This document shows positions 43,906 to 53,131 of a stretch of 64,000 bases of DNA, piece after piece (position 1 is the stretch's first letter; each line of letters opens with the position of its first letter). Source of the DNA: Chryseomicrobium aureum (lineage in GTDB: Bacteria > Bacillota > Bacilli > Bacillales_A > Planococcaceae); assembly GCF_016909155.1 (NCBI RefSeq), contig NZ_JAFBFG010000002.1, forward strand, positions 124,001-188,000. Reading direction: 5' to 3'. Below the pieces are notes generated by a model, which made no database searches, was not told the origin of the DNA, and saw nothing but the letters and a program-made list of their open reading frames with translations. The translations under genes and the position numbers were made by a program.

Positions 43906-44560
43906 CTTCTGTCTTCACTTTTGGTTTTTTCCATTTCCGTTTTCTCCACATGAGAACTAAATAAATAAGAAGAGCCGCGAACGCTATACCAAAGAGTGAA
44001 AATTGCTCCGTTGTCGCTTCTAATAAACCTTCTGACACTAATGCTAAAAGGAAGAAAAAGATAAAGTTTCCTATAGCGGTAGCTAGGATAAATGGCATGA
44101 ATTTCACGTGACTAAGACCTGCAGCTAAGTTTACGAGGCTAGTAGGAATGAATGGAATGATACGGGCTTGAAATACATACAGGAAGCTGTTTGCTTCTAT
44201 TGAGCGTGTAATTGATTTCGGGATTTTTCTGACGACCAAGTCATCTACTAAATACCGAACAGCGTAGAAAACGATGGCGGATGCCAGAAGGCTTGCAAAC
44301 CAACTCCATAAAAACCCTGGTAGTAGTCCATAAATCAAAACATTCATAGAGATGACGAGTAATAAAGGGAATATAGTAAATGTATGTTGAATCAACATGA
44401 TTAAGAAGGTTAGTAATAGTGTAGACGCCCAGTTTCTAGTCAAATAAGCTTGTGCTCTGTCAATATCTCTTTCATACAAGTAGCGGAAGAGGTCAAAATG
44501 AATGACTAATAAACAGGAAATCAGTAGGGCAATGGGGAGAACTATCATCCATTTTTTCAT
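43886..44560 (-). CDS. TVP38/TMEM64 (VTT-domain) membrane protein
   Basis: 224 residues, about five membrane segments. VTT-domain features: a central YGLLPGFLWSWFASLLASAI, FYAVRYLV, then FQARIIPFIPTSLVNLAAGL with the conserved R..P.P...N pattern. The basic C-terminal tail is cytoplasmic. VTT proteins relate to lipid scrambling or transport (DedA-like superfamily). RBS GAGGTGACG precedes the ATG. Confidence 0.87.
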   Translation of the reverse strand: MKKWMIVLPIALLISCLLVIHFDLFRYLYERDIDRAQAYLTRNWASTLLLTFLIMLIQHTFTIFPLLLVISMNVLIYGLLPGFLWSWFASLLASAIVFYAVRYLVDDLVVRKIPKSITRSIEANSFLYVFQARIIPFIPTSLVNLAAGLSHVKFMPFILATAIGNFIFFFLLALVSEGLLEATTEQFSLFGIAFAALLIYLVLMWRKRKWKKPKVKTEENPPHL

Positions 44561-44726
44561 GTCATCGTCACCTCTCTAGTCGTTCTATCATAGCATTATT
44601 CCCACGCGTTGCCCATTTTAGTACGCCTAGCTTTTCAATATAAAATACAAATAAATGGAATAAAAGGATATACGAGTATCAACCAATCTACTATACTGAA
44701 GAAAATCAATTCTAGGGGATAGTGGA

Positions 44727-45518
44727 ATGAAGAAGTTTTGGATTGTAGTAGTCGTTCTGTTAGGGTTTCGCTGGTTGTCCGTCGGTGTCTACGAGGCGAA
44801 AACAGTAGATGAGCCAGTAGTGGTAGCGAGCCAAATGAATATGGAATTGAATTCAGTTTTTGTCTCGTATATTACGAAAACTCTTGAACCTGCTGACGTG
44901 GAAAAAGTCGAGATCAATGGATACAACTTTGCACCGGGCAACGGAGACATTTTCTTTTTTGAAGAGACTCCTCAAATCAATGCGCAACTTGAAGTGGAGT
45001 ATCCGTATCACGCAATCTATTCTGTAACCATTCAATTGCCACACGATGGCTATTATGAGTTTATAGAGAATGCTGAAACACTGACTATTCATTTCGGAGA
45101 TGAATCAAGTCAGTCGTTTCCTCTTCAAGTGCTACAAAAGCTTCCGCTAAACAACGTACTTGTTTCTCAATCTTGGGTTGGTAGTAATGAAACTCAGACA
45201 GAGTCTTATAGAGCACAAGATGATTTCATTTTAATGGATATCATTCCAGATGAGCGTATTGAAATCTTGAGTGTTCGCTTAAACGATAAAGAGTTGAAAG
45301 TTCCATTGGACGAGCCGCTTTCAATTAGTAAAGGAGATTCATTTGTGGTTGTGCAATCCGATTCACCCGCACTATTTCTCGGGGAGTGGGGAACTGTGCA
45401 ATTAACTATCAAAGAGGAATTTCGAGAGCCAAGTGAACTATTCTTAGTGTCAGCGTTTAACAGCAGACCTTCCGAAGAATGGATCCAAGCACAAGTACAG
45501 GAGGCGAAGAACAAATGA
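44727..45518 (+). CDS. secreted or membrane-anchored hypothetical protein
   Basis: 263 residues, not recognised. A short N-terminal hydrophobic segment (KKFWIVVVVLLGFRWLSVGV) is followed by a soluble, beta-rich extracellular region with no Cys. Two similar halves are suggested: VEKVEINGYNFAPGNGDIFF and IEILSVRLNDKELKVPLDEP could be repeated Ig-like or transport-associated folds (weak inference). The next gene's ATG overlaps its stop (ATGA), so it is translationally coupled to a multi-pass protein. Confidence 0.72.
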   Translation: MKKFWIVVVVLLGFRWLSVGVYEAKTVDEPVVVASQMNMELNSVFVSYITKTLEPADVEKVEINGYNFAPGNGDIFFFEETPQINAQLEVEYPYHAIYSVTIQLPHDGYYEFIENAETLTIHFGDESSQSFPLQVLQKLPLNNVLVSQSWVGSNETQTESYRAQDDFILMDIIPDERIEILSVRLNDKELKVPLDEPLSISKGDSFVVVQSDSPALFLGEWGTVQLTIKEEFREPSELFLVSAFNSRPSEEWIQAQVQEAKNK

Positions 45519-46075
45519 ACTTTCACAAGCGTGTTTTACTAGGAAGCCTATTAGTCGTCTTCGATTTTAACGTCAATGCAATCGATGTGTTACCAGACTT
45601 TCTAGGCTTTTTTTTAATCGCGACAGCGTTTGATTCGGTCAAAACCAAAGAAGCCCAAGTAGGACAAACCATTTCACTGGTCCTCGCTGTAATTTCATTC
45701 ATTCTGTTGTTTGTCCGGCTTGAACCAACAGGTTATCTAGTCCTTTACAGTTTTTATCCTTTTGTGATTGAGAGTGTAATTGGAGCATTGATTATTCTTC
45801 AGCTAGCATATGTTTTTATCGTGTCTACGCAGCGGCTTCCGGAGCTTGGTACAGGAATTCCTAAAGTATTTTTAGGCGCCCAACTTTTTATTTACGCTGC
45901 AACTGGTCTCACTCCTCATTTTACAGCGAGTGAAGCCGGTACTTGGGTAATAGGCTTAGTTGTCGGATCTGTCGTCTGTTACATGTACTATTTCGGATTT
46001 TTATGGAAGAGAAAATCGTTCGAAAGAGAAACGAGAGAGCTTCCTGTGAAGACTCTCGTACAATTCCCTCAATGA
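45515..46075 (+). CDS. multi-pass membrane protein, partner of the preceding gene
   Basis: 186 residues with about five hydrophobic segments; no family assigned. The N-terminus (HKRVLLGSLLVVFDFNVNAI, then VLPDFLGFFLIA) is conserved-looking, similar to small Bacillales membrane proteins that start with a DFN/LPD region. The ATG at 45515 overlaps the upstream stop and has GGAGG at 45500. Tight coupling suggests one functional unit with the extracytoplasmic protein. Confidence 0.72.
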   Translation: MNFHKRVLLGSLLVVFDFNVNAIDVLPDFLGFFLIATAFDSVKTKEAQVGQTISLVLAVISFILLFVRLEPTGYLVLYSFYPFVIESVIGALIILQLAYVFIVSTQRLPELGTGIPKVFLGAQLFIYAATGLTPHFTASEAGTWVIGLVVGSVVCYMYYFGFLWKRKSFERETRELPVKTLVQFPQ

Positions 46076-46124
46076 AAATTTGAAAAAAATAGAAGGAACT
46101 TCTTTGAGTCTGTAGAATACTATC

Positions 46125-46138
46125 TGTAAGCGCTTTCA
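46125..46138 (+). promoter_or_regulatory. cre site before the aldehyde dehydrogenase gene
   Basis: TGTAAGCGCTTTCA matches the CcpA cre consensus at all fixed positions, 45 nt before the start codon. It predicts carbon catabolite control of the lysine/aldehyde catabolic pair. Confidence 0.78.
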
Positions 46139-46182
46139 AATTAAGGGCTTTTTCGTACTGACAACTAGAAAAGAGGGATCGA

Positions 46183-47655
46183 ATGAAGTTAACACATTTT
46201 ATCAACGGAGAATGGCTCGAATCTGGGCACACAAAAGAAGTACTAAATCCAGCTACAGGAGAAGTTCTAGCACATGTTCCAATGGCAGATGCGGACCTCG
46301 TGGCAAAGGCAGTCGAAGGGGCAAAAACTGCTCAGAAGAAATGGGCAAAAGTTCCCGCTCCAAAGCGTGCACAGTATTTATATGCAATTGGTCGCTTGAT
46401 GGAAGAGCGAAAAGAACATTTGTCTCAAGTGCTCACAAAAGAAATGGGAAAAGTAATTGAAGAAGGTCGTGGAGAAGTCCAAGAAGGAATCGATATGGCT
46501 TACTATATGGCGGGTGAAGGAAGACGTTTGTTTGGAGAAACAACACCTTCAGAACTCGCTGATAAATTTGCGATGAGTGTGCGTGCACCAATTGGTGTTG
46601 TTGGACTCATCACACCATGGAACTTTCCGGTAGCCATCGCAACTTGGAAATCGTTCCCGGCTATAGTTGCAGGAAATACATTCCTTTGGAAGCCGGCTAC
46701 AGAGACACCAATGATGGCCTATGAAATGGCGAAAATCTTTGAAGAAGTAGGTCTTCCAGAAGGTGTTGCCAATATCGTATTTGGTTCAGGGTCTGAAGTA
46801 GGTACGGCAATGATTGAACATCCAGACGTTAAAGTGATTTCCTTCACAGGTTCGACGGAGACAGGTAGCAAAGTAGCTGAACTTGGTGGACGTCACTTAA
46901 AGAAAGTGTCTCTTGAGATGGGCGGAAAGAATGCAGTCATCGTAATGGATGATGCGAATCTTGACTTAGCAGTAGACGGTATTTTATGGAGTGCATTTGG
47001 TACTGCAGGTCAACGTTGTACGGCATGTAGTCGTGTCATTGCGCATAAAGATGTCAAGAAAGAACTCGAGACGCGTTTACTTGAGAAGATGAAACATCTC
47101 ACAATTGGGGACGGGACGGACGAATCCGTGAAAATCGGACCGGTCATCAATACAGCAGCACTTGAAAAGATCCATGGCTATGTGGAGATCGGAAAACAAG
47201 ATGGTGCGACGCTGTTAGCGGGTGGTGAAATCTTAAAGGATGGAGACTTGGCGAAAGGAAACTACTACGCTCCCACACTGTTCACAGATGTACCGTGGGA
47301 TTCTCGTATTGCGCAGGAAGAAATCTTTGGTCCTGTTGTATCCATCATTGAGGTTTCTTCGTTAGATGAAGCGATTGAAGTGAATAATAGTGTGAAATAC
47401 GGACTTTCAAGTTCAATTTTCTCACAAGACGTCAATACGATCTTCACCGCACAGCGTGATCTGGATACGGGGATTGTTTACGTCAACGCTGGAACGACGG
47501 GTGCTGAGATTCACTTACCGTTCGGCGGGACAAAGGGAACAGGAAACGGACACCGAGATTCTGGTGTAGCGGCACTTGACGTCTATACAGAGTGGAAGAG
47601 CGTGTACGTAGATTTTAGTGGGAAGCTGCAACGGGCTCAGATTGATACTAACTAG
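46183..47655 (+). CDS. aldehyde dehydrogenase, possible aminoadipate-semialdehyde dehydrogenase
   Basis: 490 residues. Cofactor segment LITPWNFPVAIATWK, FTGSTETG, Glu region LEMGGKNAVIVMDDA and nucleophile in GTAGQRCTACSR. The C-terminal NAGTTGAEIHLPFGGTKGTG recalls the ALDH7/semialdehyde group. The next gene is a saccharopine-dehydrogenase-like (lysine 6-dehydrogenase-like) enzyme whose product would be aminoadipate semialdehyde, so that substrate is proposed by context. Ketoglutarate or succinate semialdehyde are alternatives. The stop TAG is part of the following repeat. Confidence 0.85.
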   Translation: MKLTHFINGEWLESGHTKEVLNPATGEVLAHVPMADADLVAKAVEGAKTAQKKWAKVPAPKRAQYLYAIGRLMEERKEHLSQVLTKEMGKVIEEGRGEVQEGIDMAYYMAGEGRRLFGETTPSELADKFAMSVRAPIGVVGLITPWNFPVAIATWKSFPAIVAGNTFLWKPATETPMMAYEMAKIFEEVGLPEGVANIVFGSGSEVGTAMIEHPDVKVISFTGSTETGSKVAELGGRHLKKVSLEMGGKNAVIVMDDANLDLAVDGILWSAFGTAGQRCTACSRVIAHKDVKKELETRLLEKMKHLTIGDGTDESVKIGPVINTAALEKIHGYVEIGKQDGATLLAGGEILKDGDLAKGNYYAPTLFTDVPWDSRIAQEEIFGPVVSIIEVSSLDEAIEVNNSVKYGLSSSIFSQDVNTIFTAQRDLDTGIVYVNAGTTGAEIHLPFGGTKGTGNGHRDSGVAALDVYTEWKSVYVDFSGKLQRAQIDTN

Positions 47656-47847
47656 ATGTGGAGCCGACTGTTCAGAACGCCGCACTAGAAAGTTGAGTTA
47701 CACTACGGGGTTGCTTTCCGAGGGCGCTGCGTGAGCTTCCTCGTCGCAGGCTCCTGCGGGATCTCACGACAGACTGGAATCCCACTGGAGTCAACCCCTC
47801 CATTTCACTCAACATTAGTATTAGATGTGGAGAACTCCATTCTACAA
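47654..47847 (+). repeat. composite repeat (A start, B fragment, module C reversed, B start) between two catabolic genes
   Basis: TAGATGTGGAGCCGAC starts at 47653-47655 with its TAG as the ALDH stop. AACGCCGCACTAGAAA (B fragment) leads into reversed module C (GTTGAGTTAC to CACTCAACAT), and 47822 starts TTAGATGTGGAGAAC. The element separates two co-oriented, metabolically linked genes. Confidence 0.83.
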
Positions 47848-47895
47848 AGTAGTTACAAAGGGGTAAGAGAAACGTAAACAAAGGGGGATTCACAA

Positions 47896-49056
47896 ATGAT
47901 CGTAGGTGTATTAGGTGCTGGTTTGATGGGGAAAGAAGCAGCAACCGATTTAGTTAAAGGTCAAAACGTTGAAAAAGTCATCATTGGAGATCTGGATGTT
48001 GGCCAAACAGAGATGTTTGCTCAAAAATTACAAAACCCTAAACTTGAAGTGCGCCATTTGGACGCAACTGACGATGAGTCGATGAAGTCTTTAATACGCG
48101 ACTGTGATGTCATAGTCAACGCACTTTACTACTCGTTCAACCAACGCGTCGCAGAACTTGCAATTGAGCTTGGTGTTCACGCGGTGGACCTAGGTGGGCA
48201 CATTGGGGGCGCTACAGACTACATTTTAAATCTTGATGAAAAAGCTAAGGCTGCTGGTGTTACGATGATTCCGGATCTAGGGGTGGCTCCAGGAATGATC
48301 AATATCTTGGCAGGGCACGGCGCCAAAAAACTTGATAAAGTATCGAGTATCAAGTTATATGTCGGTGGAATTCCAGTCGAACCAGAAGGGATTTTCAAAT
48401 ACAATTTGGTCTTCTCCTTAGATGGCGTTTTTGATCACTATACAGATAAGTCGCATGTCATTCGAAACGGAGAAATGCAAGAAGTGGACTCGCTATCCGA
48501 AATCGAACCTATTCAGTTTGATGGATTTGATGAGCTTGAAGCATTCCACACTGCAGGCGGTACGTCCACATTGGGACATACGTTCTCAGGAATCGACACA
48601 TTAGAGTACAAGACAATTCGCTACAAGGGGCATGCTGAGAAATTTAAACTGCTCGTCGATCTTGGTCTAACAAATAAAGAGACGATGGTTAACGCAGGTG
48701 GACATGTTGTATCTGCACGGGACGTGTTACGTGAAGTGTTAACTCCAAAACTTCGACTTGGAGACAAGAAAGATGCGGTTTTACTTCGCGTCATTGTAGA
48801 AGGGTTCGAAGGAGAAACAGAGAAGAGTTACATGTACGAACTCGTAACGACAAAAGATGAGCTTTCTGGTACAACAGCAATGGCACGAGCGACAGCAAAC
48901 ACGATTTCTGTCGTAGCCCAAATGATTGGCAATGGAACCATTACATCAACAGGTGTATTCCCACCTGAGACAATCGTACCAGGCGATTTGTATATGCGAG
49001 AAATGGCGGCACGTGGCGTCGAAATCAAAGAATTTGTAAAATCTGAACAACTATAA
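47896..49056 (+). CDS. saccharopine-dehydrogenase-like protein, possible L-lysine 6-dehydrogenase
   Basis: 386 residues. Rossmann start IVGVLGAGLMGKEAATDLV, then VNALYYSFNQRVAELAIELG and the family segment MIPDLGVAPGMINILAGHGA with FHTAGGTSTL. Length and layout fit NAD-dependent lysine 6-dehydrogenases (about 385 residues), which convert lysine to aminoadipate 6-semialdehyde, and carboxynorspermidine/saccharopine reductases. The upstream ALDH favours lysine catabolism (inference). RBS AAAGGGGG, 8-10 nt before the ATG. Confidence 0.8.
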   Translation: MIVGVLGAGLMGKEAATDLVKGQNVEKVIIGDLDVGQTEMFAQKLQNPKLEVRHLDATDDESMKSLIRDCDVIVNALYYSFNQRVAELAIELGVHAVDLGGHIGGATDYILNLDEKAKAAGVTMIPDLGVAPGMINILAGHGAKKLDKVSSIKLYVGGIPVEPEGIFKYNLVFSLDGVFDHYTDKSHVIRNGEMQEVDSLSEIEPIQFDGFDELEAFHTAGGTSTLGHTFSGIDTLEYKTIRYKGHAEKFKLLVDLGLTNKETMVNAGGHVVSARDVLREVLTPKLRLGDKKDAVLLRVIVEGFEGETEKSYMYELVTTKDELSGTTAMARATANTISVVAQMIGNGTITSTGVFPPETIVPGDLYMREMAARGVEIKEFVKSEQL

Positions 49057-49061
49057 ACCAG

Positions 49062-49096
49062 AGACCTGCAATCGACACGGATTGCAGGTCTTGTTT
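49062..49096 (+). terminator. terminator after the lysine-dehydrogenase-like gene
   Basis: AGACCTGCAATC (49062-49073), short loop, GATTGCAGGTCT (49080-49091), then TGTTTATTT. Confidence 0.88.
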
Positions 49097-49201
49097 ATTT
49101 CCCAGGAAATACGTCGAAAAATAACTTTTCCGTGGGTGTAACCTTCTTCCATTTTATAAGTCTAATGGAGTAGAAAAATGAGATGAAAAGAGGGGACGAC
49201 A

Positions 49202-51151
49202 ATGAAGAAATGGACAATGCCGCTGTTGGCAACCGTTTTTGTAGGTGTCTTGATTTTAAGTGCATATTTTATATTTACGAGGGAAGGCGATCTAGTGACG
49301 GGGGAAACAGTTCGTGGATATGATGAAATGACGACGGTCACAGCAGAAAATCAATTGCGTGAGTATTTTGAACGTGTCCGTAAACTTCATGATTCGATGC
49401 AGTCTCAAGCAATGGAGGGAGCCAGTGGCACTGAAGCGGAAGAAGCCATGTCTTCTGGTGTAGAAGAGTCCACAGATGCTTCATCTGATAGTAAAAGTGC
49501 GGATGTTTCTTCCACGAATAATCAAGTAGAGGGCGTTGATGAAGCAGACAGCGTCAAATTGAACGAAGACTTTATTTATATGATTTCTGAGCAAAATGTA
49601 ATGATCGTTGATATTCGCAACCCGGATGCTTTAGTCAATGCAGGGAGCATCGGATTTGGTGGGAATCGCTATCCCTCAAATTTATTTTTAACAGACGACT
49701 ATTTAATTGTGATGAATCAAAACCATATGTACGAAGGAGTTCCAATTCAACCAGCCGCCGAAGGGAAGGTTTGGATGCCATATGATGGGATGACATTAGC
49801 TAGCATCTATTCCTTAGAAGACCCGACCAATCCAAAACTAGTTCGTGAAGTAGGGGCAGAAGGGTATATGGGACACGCACGTTTGACGAACAATACAATT
49901 TACTTCACTTCAAGTCTTTACAACCGCGTCTGGGCACTAGAGGAAAATGAAGATATCGAGTTGCGTCCGTTTCAGTTCGATTCTGAAAAAAGTGACGAAC
50001 CAACCGTTCTTCCATATGAAGAAATTACAATCCTTCCTGAAACGTTAGAAGGTGGATATACATTGATCTCTGCAATTTCATTAGATGACCTTTCTGAAGC
50101 GCAATTGACAACAGAAGGCTATCTTGGAAGCAGTGAGCAATTCTACATGTCTCAAGAATCTCTTTATTTAACGACTACTGTCTACAATGCAGAGGCTAAC
50201 GATTCAGAGGATGGGGACAGTTTAATGGATCTCCGTATTTGGAATCCAGGTGTCCGTGACACTGACATTTTCAAGTTTGATTTTGAAGGTACCGATGTTT
50301 CTTATATAGGGACGCATCGGGTAGAAGGTCATTTATTGAATCAATTCTCGATGGACGAATACGACAATCATTTCCGCGTTGTGACAACAGAAGGTGACGC
50401 TTGGACCGAAGAGCAACCTTCAGAGAATCATTTGTTCATCTTGGATGATCAGATGAATCGTGTTGGCGAATTGACAGGTCTTGCAAAGACTGAACGCATT
50501 TACTCCGCACGTTTCATGGGTGATAAAGCATATATGGTTACATTTAAAGAAACAGACCCTTTATTCGTGTTCGACTTGTCTGACCCAAAAGATCCGCGTG
50601 TTCTAGGGGAATTAAAAATTCCTGGATTCAGTAACTATCTGCATCCGGTGGGTGAAAACCATCTTCTAGGGATTGGATACGAAACTGAGATGGTTACATT
50701 CCCTGGGGCCAAAGAGCCGAGTCTTGTGACAGCAGGTATGAAGCTCTCGTTATTTGATGTGACGGACCTTTCGAATCCGATAGAGCAAGATGTTGAAATC
50801 ATTGGCGGTCCAGGTACTTACTCACCTGTCCAGTATGACCATAAAGCACTGATGATTCATAAAGAGCGCGGCTACTACGGCTTCCCAGTCACGATTTATG
50901 AGGGGGCAGCTGGTGGGAATGTGAAGTTTAAAGGAGACGGCGCCCATATTTATTCTGTAACACCAGAGCAAGGTATTCAGTTGAAAGCCGCGCTAATGAA
51001 CGACTTAGTGCCAGGGCAAGAGTATGAGGAGTGGAATCAGATGATTCATCGTCTAGCTTATGTGGAGGATACGCTGTATACGCTGGCGAATCGTCGAGTC
51101 GAGAGTTATGATTTTAATTCCTTTGCGAAGAAGGGGACACTGGAGTTTTAG
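49202..51151 (+). CDS. secreted/anchored beta-propeller domain protein
   Basis: 649 residues. An N-terminal hydrophobic anchor (MPLLATVFVGVLILSAYFIF), a Ser/Glu-rich linker of about 80 residues, then the Beta_propel family motif TNNQVEGVDEADSVKLNEDF and repeated blades such as IYSLEDPTNPKLVREV, VFDLSDPKDPRVLGEL and LFDVTDLSNPIEQDV. Extracellular, function unknown; archaeal and bacterial homologues are thought to be adhesion or protease-like. AGAGGGGACG RBS. Single gene; a short repeat fragment follows. Confidence 0.87.
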   Translation: MKKWTMPLLATVFVGVLILSAYFIFTREGDLVTGETVRGYDEMTTVTAENQLREYFERVRKLHDSMQSQAMEGASGTEAEEAMSSGVEESTDASSDSKSADVSSTNNQVEGVDEADSVKLNEDFIYMISEQNVMIVDIRNPDALVNAGSIGFGGNRYPSNLFLTDDYLIVMNQNHMYEGVPIQPAAEGKVWMPYDGMTLASIYSLEDPTNPKLVREVGAEGYMGHARLTNNTIYFTSSLYNRVWALEENEDIELRPFQFDSEKSDEPTVLPYEEITILPETLEGGYTLISAISLDDLSEAQLTTEGYLGSSEQFYMSQESLYLTTTVYNAEANDSEDGDSLMDLRIWNPGVRDTDIFKFDFEGTDVSYIGTHRVEGHLLNQFSMDEYDNHFRVVTTEGDAWTEEQPSENHLFILDDQMNRVGELTGLAKTERIYSARFMGDKAYMVTFKETDPLFVFDLSDPKDPRVLGELKIPGFSNYLHPVGENHLLGIGYETEMVTFPGAKEPSLVTAGMKLSLFDVTDLSNPIEQDVEIIGGPGTYSPVQYDHKALMIHKERGYYGFPVTIYEGAAGGNVKFKGDGAHIYSVTPEQGIQLKAALMNDLVPGQEYEEWNQMIHRLAYVEDTLYTLANRRVESYDFNSFAKKGTLEF

Positions 51152-51157
51152 ATTTAG

Positions 51158-51180
51158 ATGTGGAGCCGACTGTTCAGAGT
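51158..51180 (+). repeat. module A 5'-end fragment
   Basis: AGATGTGGAGCCGACTGTTC lies 6 nt after the TAG stop; the rest of module A is missing, so this is a truncated copy. Confidence 0.75.
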
Positions 51181-51211
51181 CGAACCTCCACTTTAGATGT
51201 TGTAGAGTTTT

Positions 51212-51263
51212 CACTACAATTCTATAAAAATGAGGGAGCAACCTTGGACTACCAGGGTTGCTT
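51212..51263 (+). repeat. hairpin sequence related to the 126-bp element at 61618
   Basis: CACTACAATTCTATAAAAAT and GAGGGAGCAACC parallel 61639-61670. Here AGCAACC (51237-51243) pairs with GGTTGCT (51256-51262) and may terminate transcription from the beta-propeller gene. Confidence 0.65.
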
Positions 51264-51384
51264 CTTCGTTTATTAGCTCTAGATTAAAAAAAATAAATTC
51301 TTTAAGAGTGCGAAAATTATTTAGTCATTGTATTCCCGCCCGATTATTCGTTAGACTAAGGACAGAACCGAAAGGGGGCATGAC

Positions 51385-52125
51385 ATGTCAAATTACGAAA
51401 TAACCGTTGAGTGCTGCTTACTCGCTGGCCGACTGATGATTGAAGGAGGCGCTGAGACCTACCGAGCAGAAGATACGATGGAACGCATGGCCAGGTCGCA
51501 ACACCTAATCGGCTCCCAAAGCTTTGTCATGCCGACGGGAATCATGTTTAGTGGAAACAACAATGCACCAACTCGACTCATGCGTGTCAATACGCGCGTG
51601 ACAGACCTTGAAAAAGTAGCGATGGTCAATTCGATTTCTCGTCGACTGGTGAATCAGGAGCTGACGATTGAAGAAGCGTATGATGAGCTACGGAAAATCG
51701 AAACAGAACATAAAACGTTCCCATTCTGGTTACAAATCATTGCAGCTGGTATTACGTCTGGCGCATTTTTATTGTTGCTGGGGTTTGATATCTTGAACTT
51801 GCCAGCGGCTATGGTAATTGGGGCGCTAGGATATGTGATAGCGACTTTATTAGAAGTAAAGACACGCGTGAAGTTCTTTGCAGAGTTCTTTGCCGCGCTG
51901 ATTATAGGGATTGCCGCATATTCTGCAGTCTATCTTGGATTTGGTTCGAATCTCGATGGCTTGATCATCGGCTCGGTCATTCCATTAGTGCCAGGTTTAT
52001 TGATCACCAACGCAGTACGTGACCTAATGGCTGGGCATTTCGTGTCTGGATTATCAAAAGGAGCAGAAGCCTTCCTGACTGCCTTTGCAATTGGGGCTGG
52101 GGTTGCGCTAGTGCTGTCATTTTAA
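51385..52125 (+). CDS. threonine/serine exporter, ThrE-N-type subunit
   Basis: 246 residues. The soluble N-terminal region CCLLAGRLMIEGGAETYRAED with SFVMPTGIMFSG is the DUF1212/ThrE signature; five membrane segments follow from about residue 115. Together with the next gene it corresponds to the split (YjjP/YjjB-like) form of the single-chain exporter ThrE. Amino acid export is inferred from the family. GGGGG RBS. Confidence 0.88.
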   Translation: MSNYEITVECCLLAGRLMIEGGAETYRAEDTMERMARSQHLIGSQSFVMPTGIMFSGNNNAPTRLMRVNTRVTDLEKVAMVNSISRRLVNQELTIEEAYDELRKIETEHKTFPFWLQIIAAGITSGAFLLLLGFDILNLPAAMVIGALGYVIATLLEVKTRVKFFAEFFAALIIGIAAYSAVYLGFGSNLDGLIIGSVIPLVPGLLITNAVRDLMAGHFVSGLSKGAEAFLTAFAIGAGVALVLSF

Positions 52126-52134
52126 GGAGGAGCT

Positions 52135-52626
52135 ATGGACTATTTAGTAGAAGCCGTTTTAAGCTTTCTAGCAGCTGTGGCGTTCGGAGTATTGTTTAAT
52201 GCGCCACGTCGAATGCTGATTCACTGCGGCGTCGTCGGAACGGTCGGTTGGCTCGTTTTCTCCATATCACGCAGCCAGACAGATGACCAAGTGGTCGCAA
52301 CATTTTTAGGTGCGTTCACGATTGCACTCTTGTCGCATATTTTTGCGAGACGTCGGAAGATGCCTATGATTTTATTTAGTGTTACAGGAATCATCGTCCT
52401 TGTTCCAGGGAGCTCTGCCTACAATGCTATGCGCCACGTTGTAGAACAGGATTATTTGACGGCAATTGAGCTCGGTACACGGGCGCTCTTAATATCAGGT
52501 GCCATTGCGATGGGGTTAGTATTTGCGGAAATTATTATGCAAATCTACTCTAAAGTGTATGGTCGGCTTACAAAAAAGAAAAAGACGGATGCCCTCGTGA
52601 ATATCGAAGACACCCGTCAGTTATAA
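52135..52626 (+). CDS. threonine/serine exporter, small ThrE-C-type subunit
   Basis: 163 residues, about four to five membrane segments: AAVAFGVLFNAPRRMLIHCG, FLGAFTIALLSHIFARRRKM, and IIVLVPGSSAYNAM, which is typical of DUF3815/YjjB. It starts 9 nt after the larger subunit with an AAGGAGG RBS. The C-terminal tail is basic. It ends at a strong terminator. Confidence 0.88.
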   Translation: MDYLVEAVLSFLAAVAFGVLFNAPRRMLIHCGVVGTVGWLVFSISRSQTDDQVVATFLGAFTIALLSHIFARRRKMPMILFSVTGIIVLVPGSSAYNAMRHVVEQDYLTAIELGTRALLISGAIAMGLVFAEIIMQIYSKVYGRLTKKKKTDALVNIEDTRQL

Positions 52627-52629
52627 AGA

Positions 52630-52662
52630 AAAACCAAGCGTCTCGTAGGCGCTTGGTTTTCT
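52630..52662 (+). terminator. terminator of the ThrE-type operon
   Basis: AAAACCAAGCG (52630-52640), nine-nt loop, CGCTTGGTTTT (52650-52660). Confidence 0.9.
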
Positions 52663-52723
52663 GTATACATAGTTTCAAAAATGAATGCTCTAAAGTTTTC
52701 TTATGTCACTAGTTTAAATGCTT

Positions 52724-53128
52724 AAAAGTTGAGTGTAGTGCAGGGGCTGACTCCAGTGGGAGCAAAGTCGGAACGTGAGACCCCGCAGGAGCCTGCGACG
52801 AGGAGGCTCACGCCGCGCCCTCGAAAAGCAGCCCCGGAATGGAACTCAACTTTTCTAGAGCGGCGTTCTCCTCATCTAGAGTAATCGAGTTGCGCCTCCT
52901 AGAAATCCCGCAAGAAGCCATCGCGGCCCATGAAGCAAAGAGCGCTTCACGATCCACGCTGTCATCTCGCACAATTTCTGAACAGTCGGCTCCACATCTA
53001 AAACGAAATCGAGTTGCGAACGCCAGAAACACGCTCCGGAATCAGCCGCACCCGCAAAGGCTGAAGAGCGCCTTCACGGGCACGTCTGATTTCCTCGGAG
53101 TTTCTTGAGCGGCGTTCTCCACATCTAA
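52724..53128. repeat. longest composite repeat: module C, B start, module A and module B (last three reversed)
   Basis: Full module C 52724-52854, with AAAAGTTGAGT and ACTCAACTTTT as 11-bp terminal inverted repeats. Then reversed B start (about 52855-52878), reversed module A (about 52886-53000) and reversed module B (53004-53127) ending GTTCTCCACATCTAAAA, 4 nt beyond the EAL gene stop. It fills nearly the whole 505-bp gap; nothing else is seen in it. Confidence 0.87.
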
Positions 53129-53131
53129 AAG

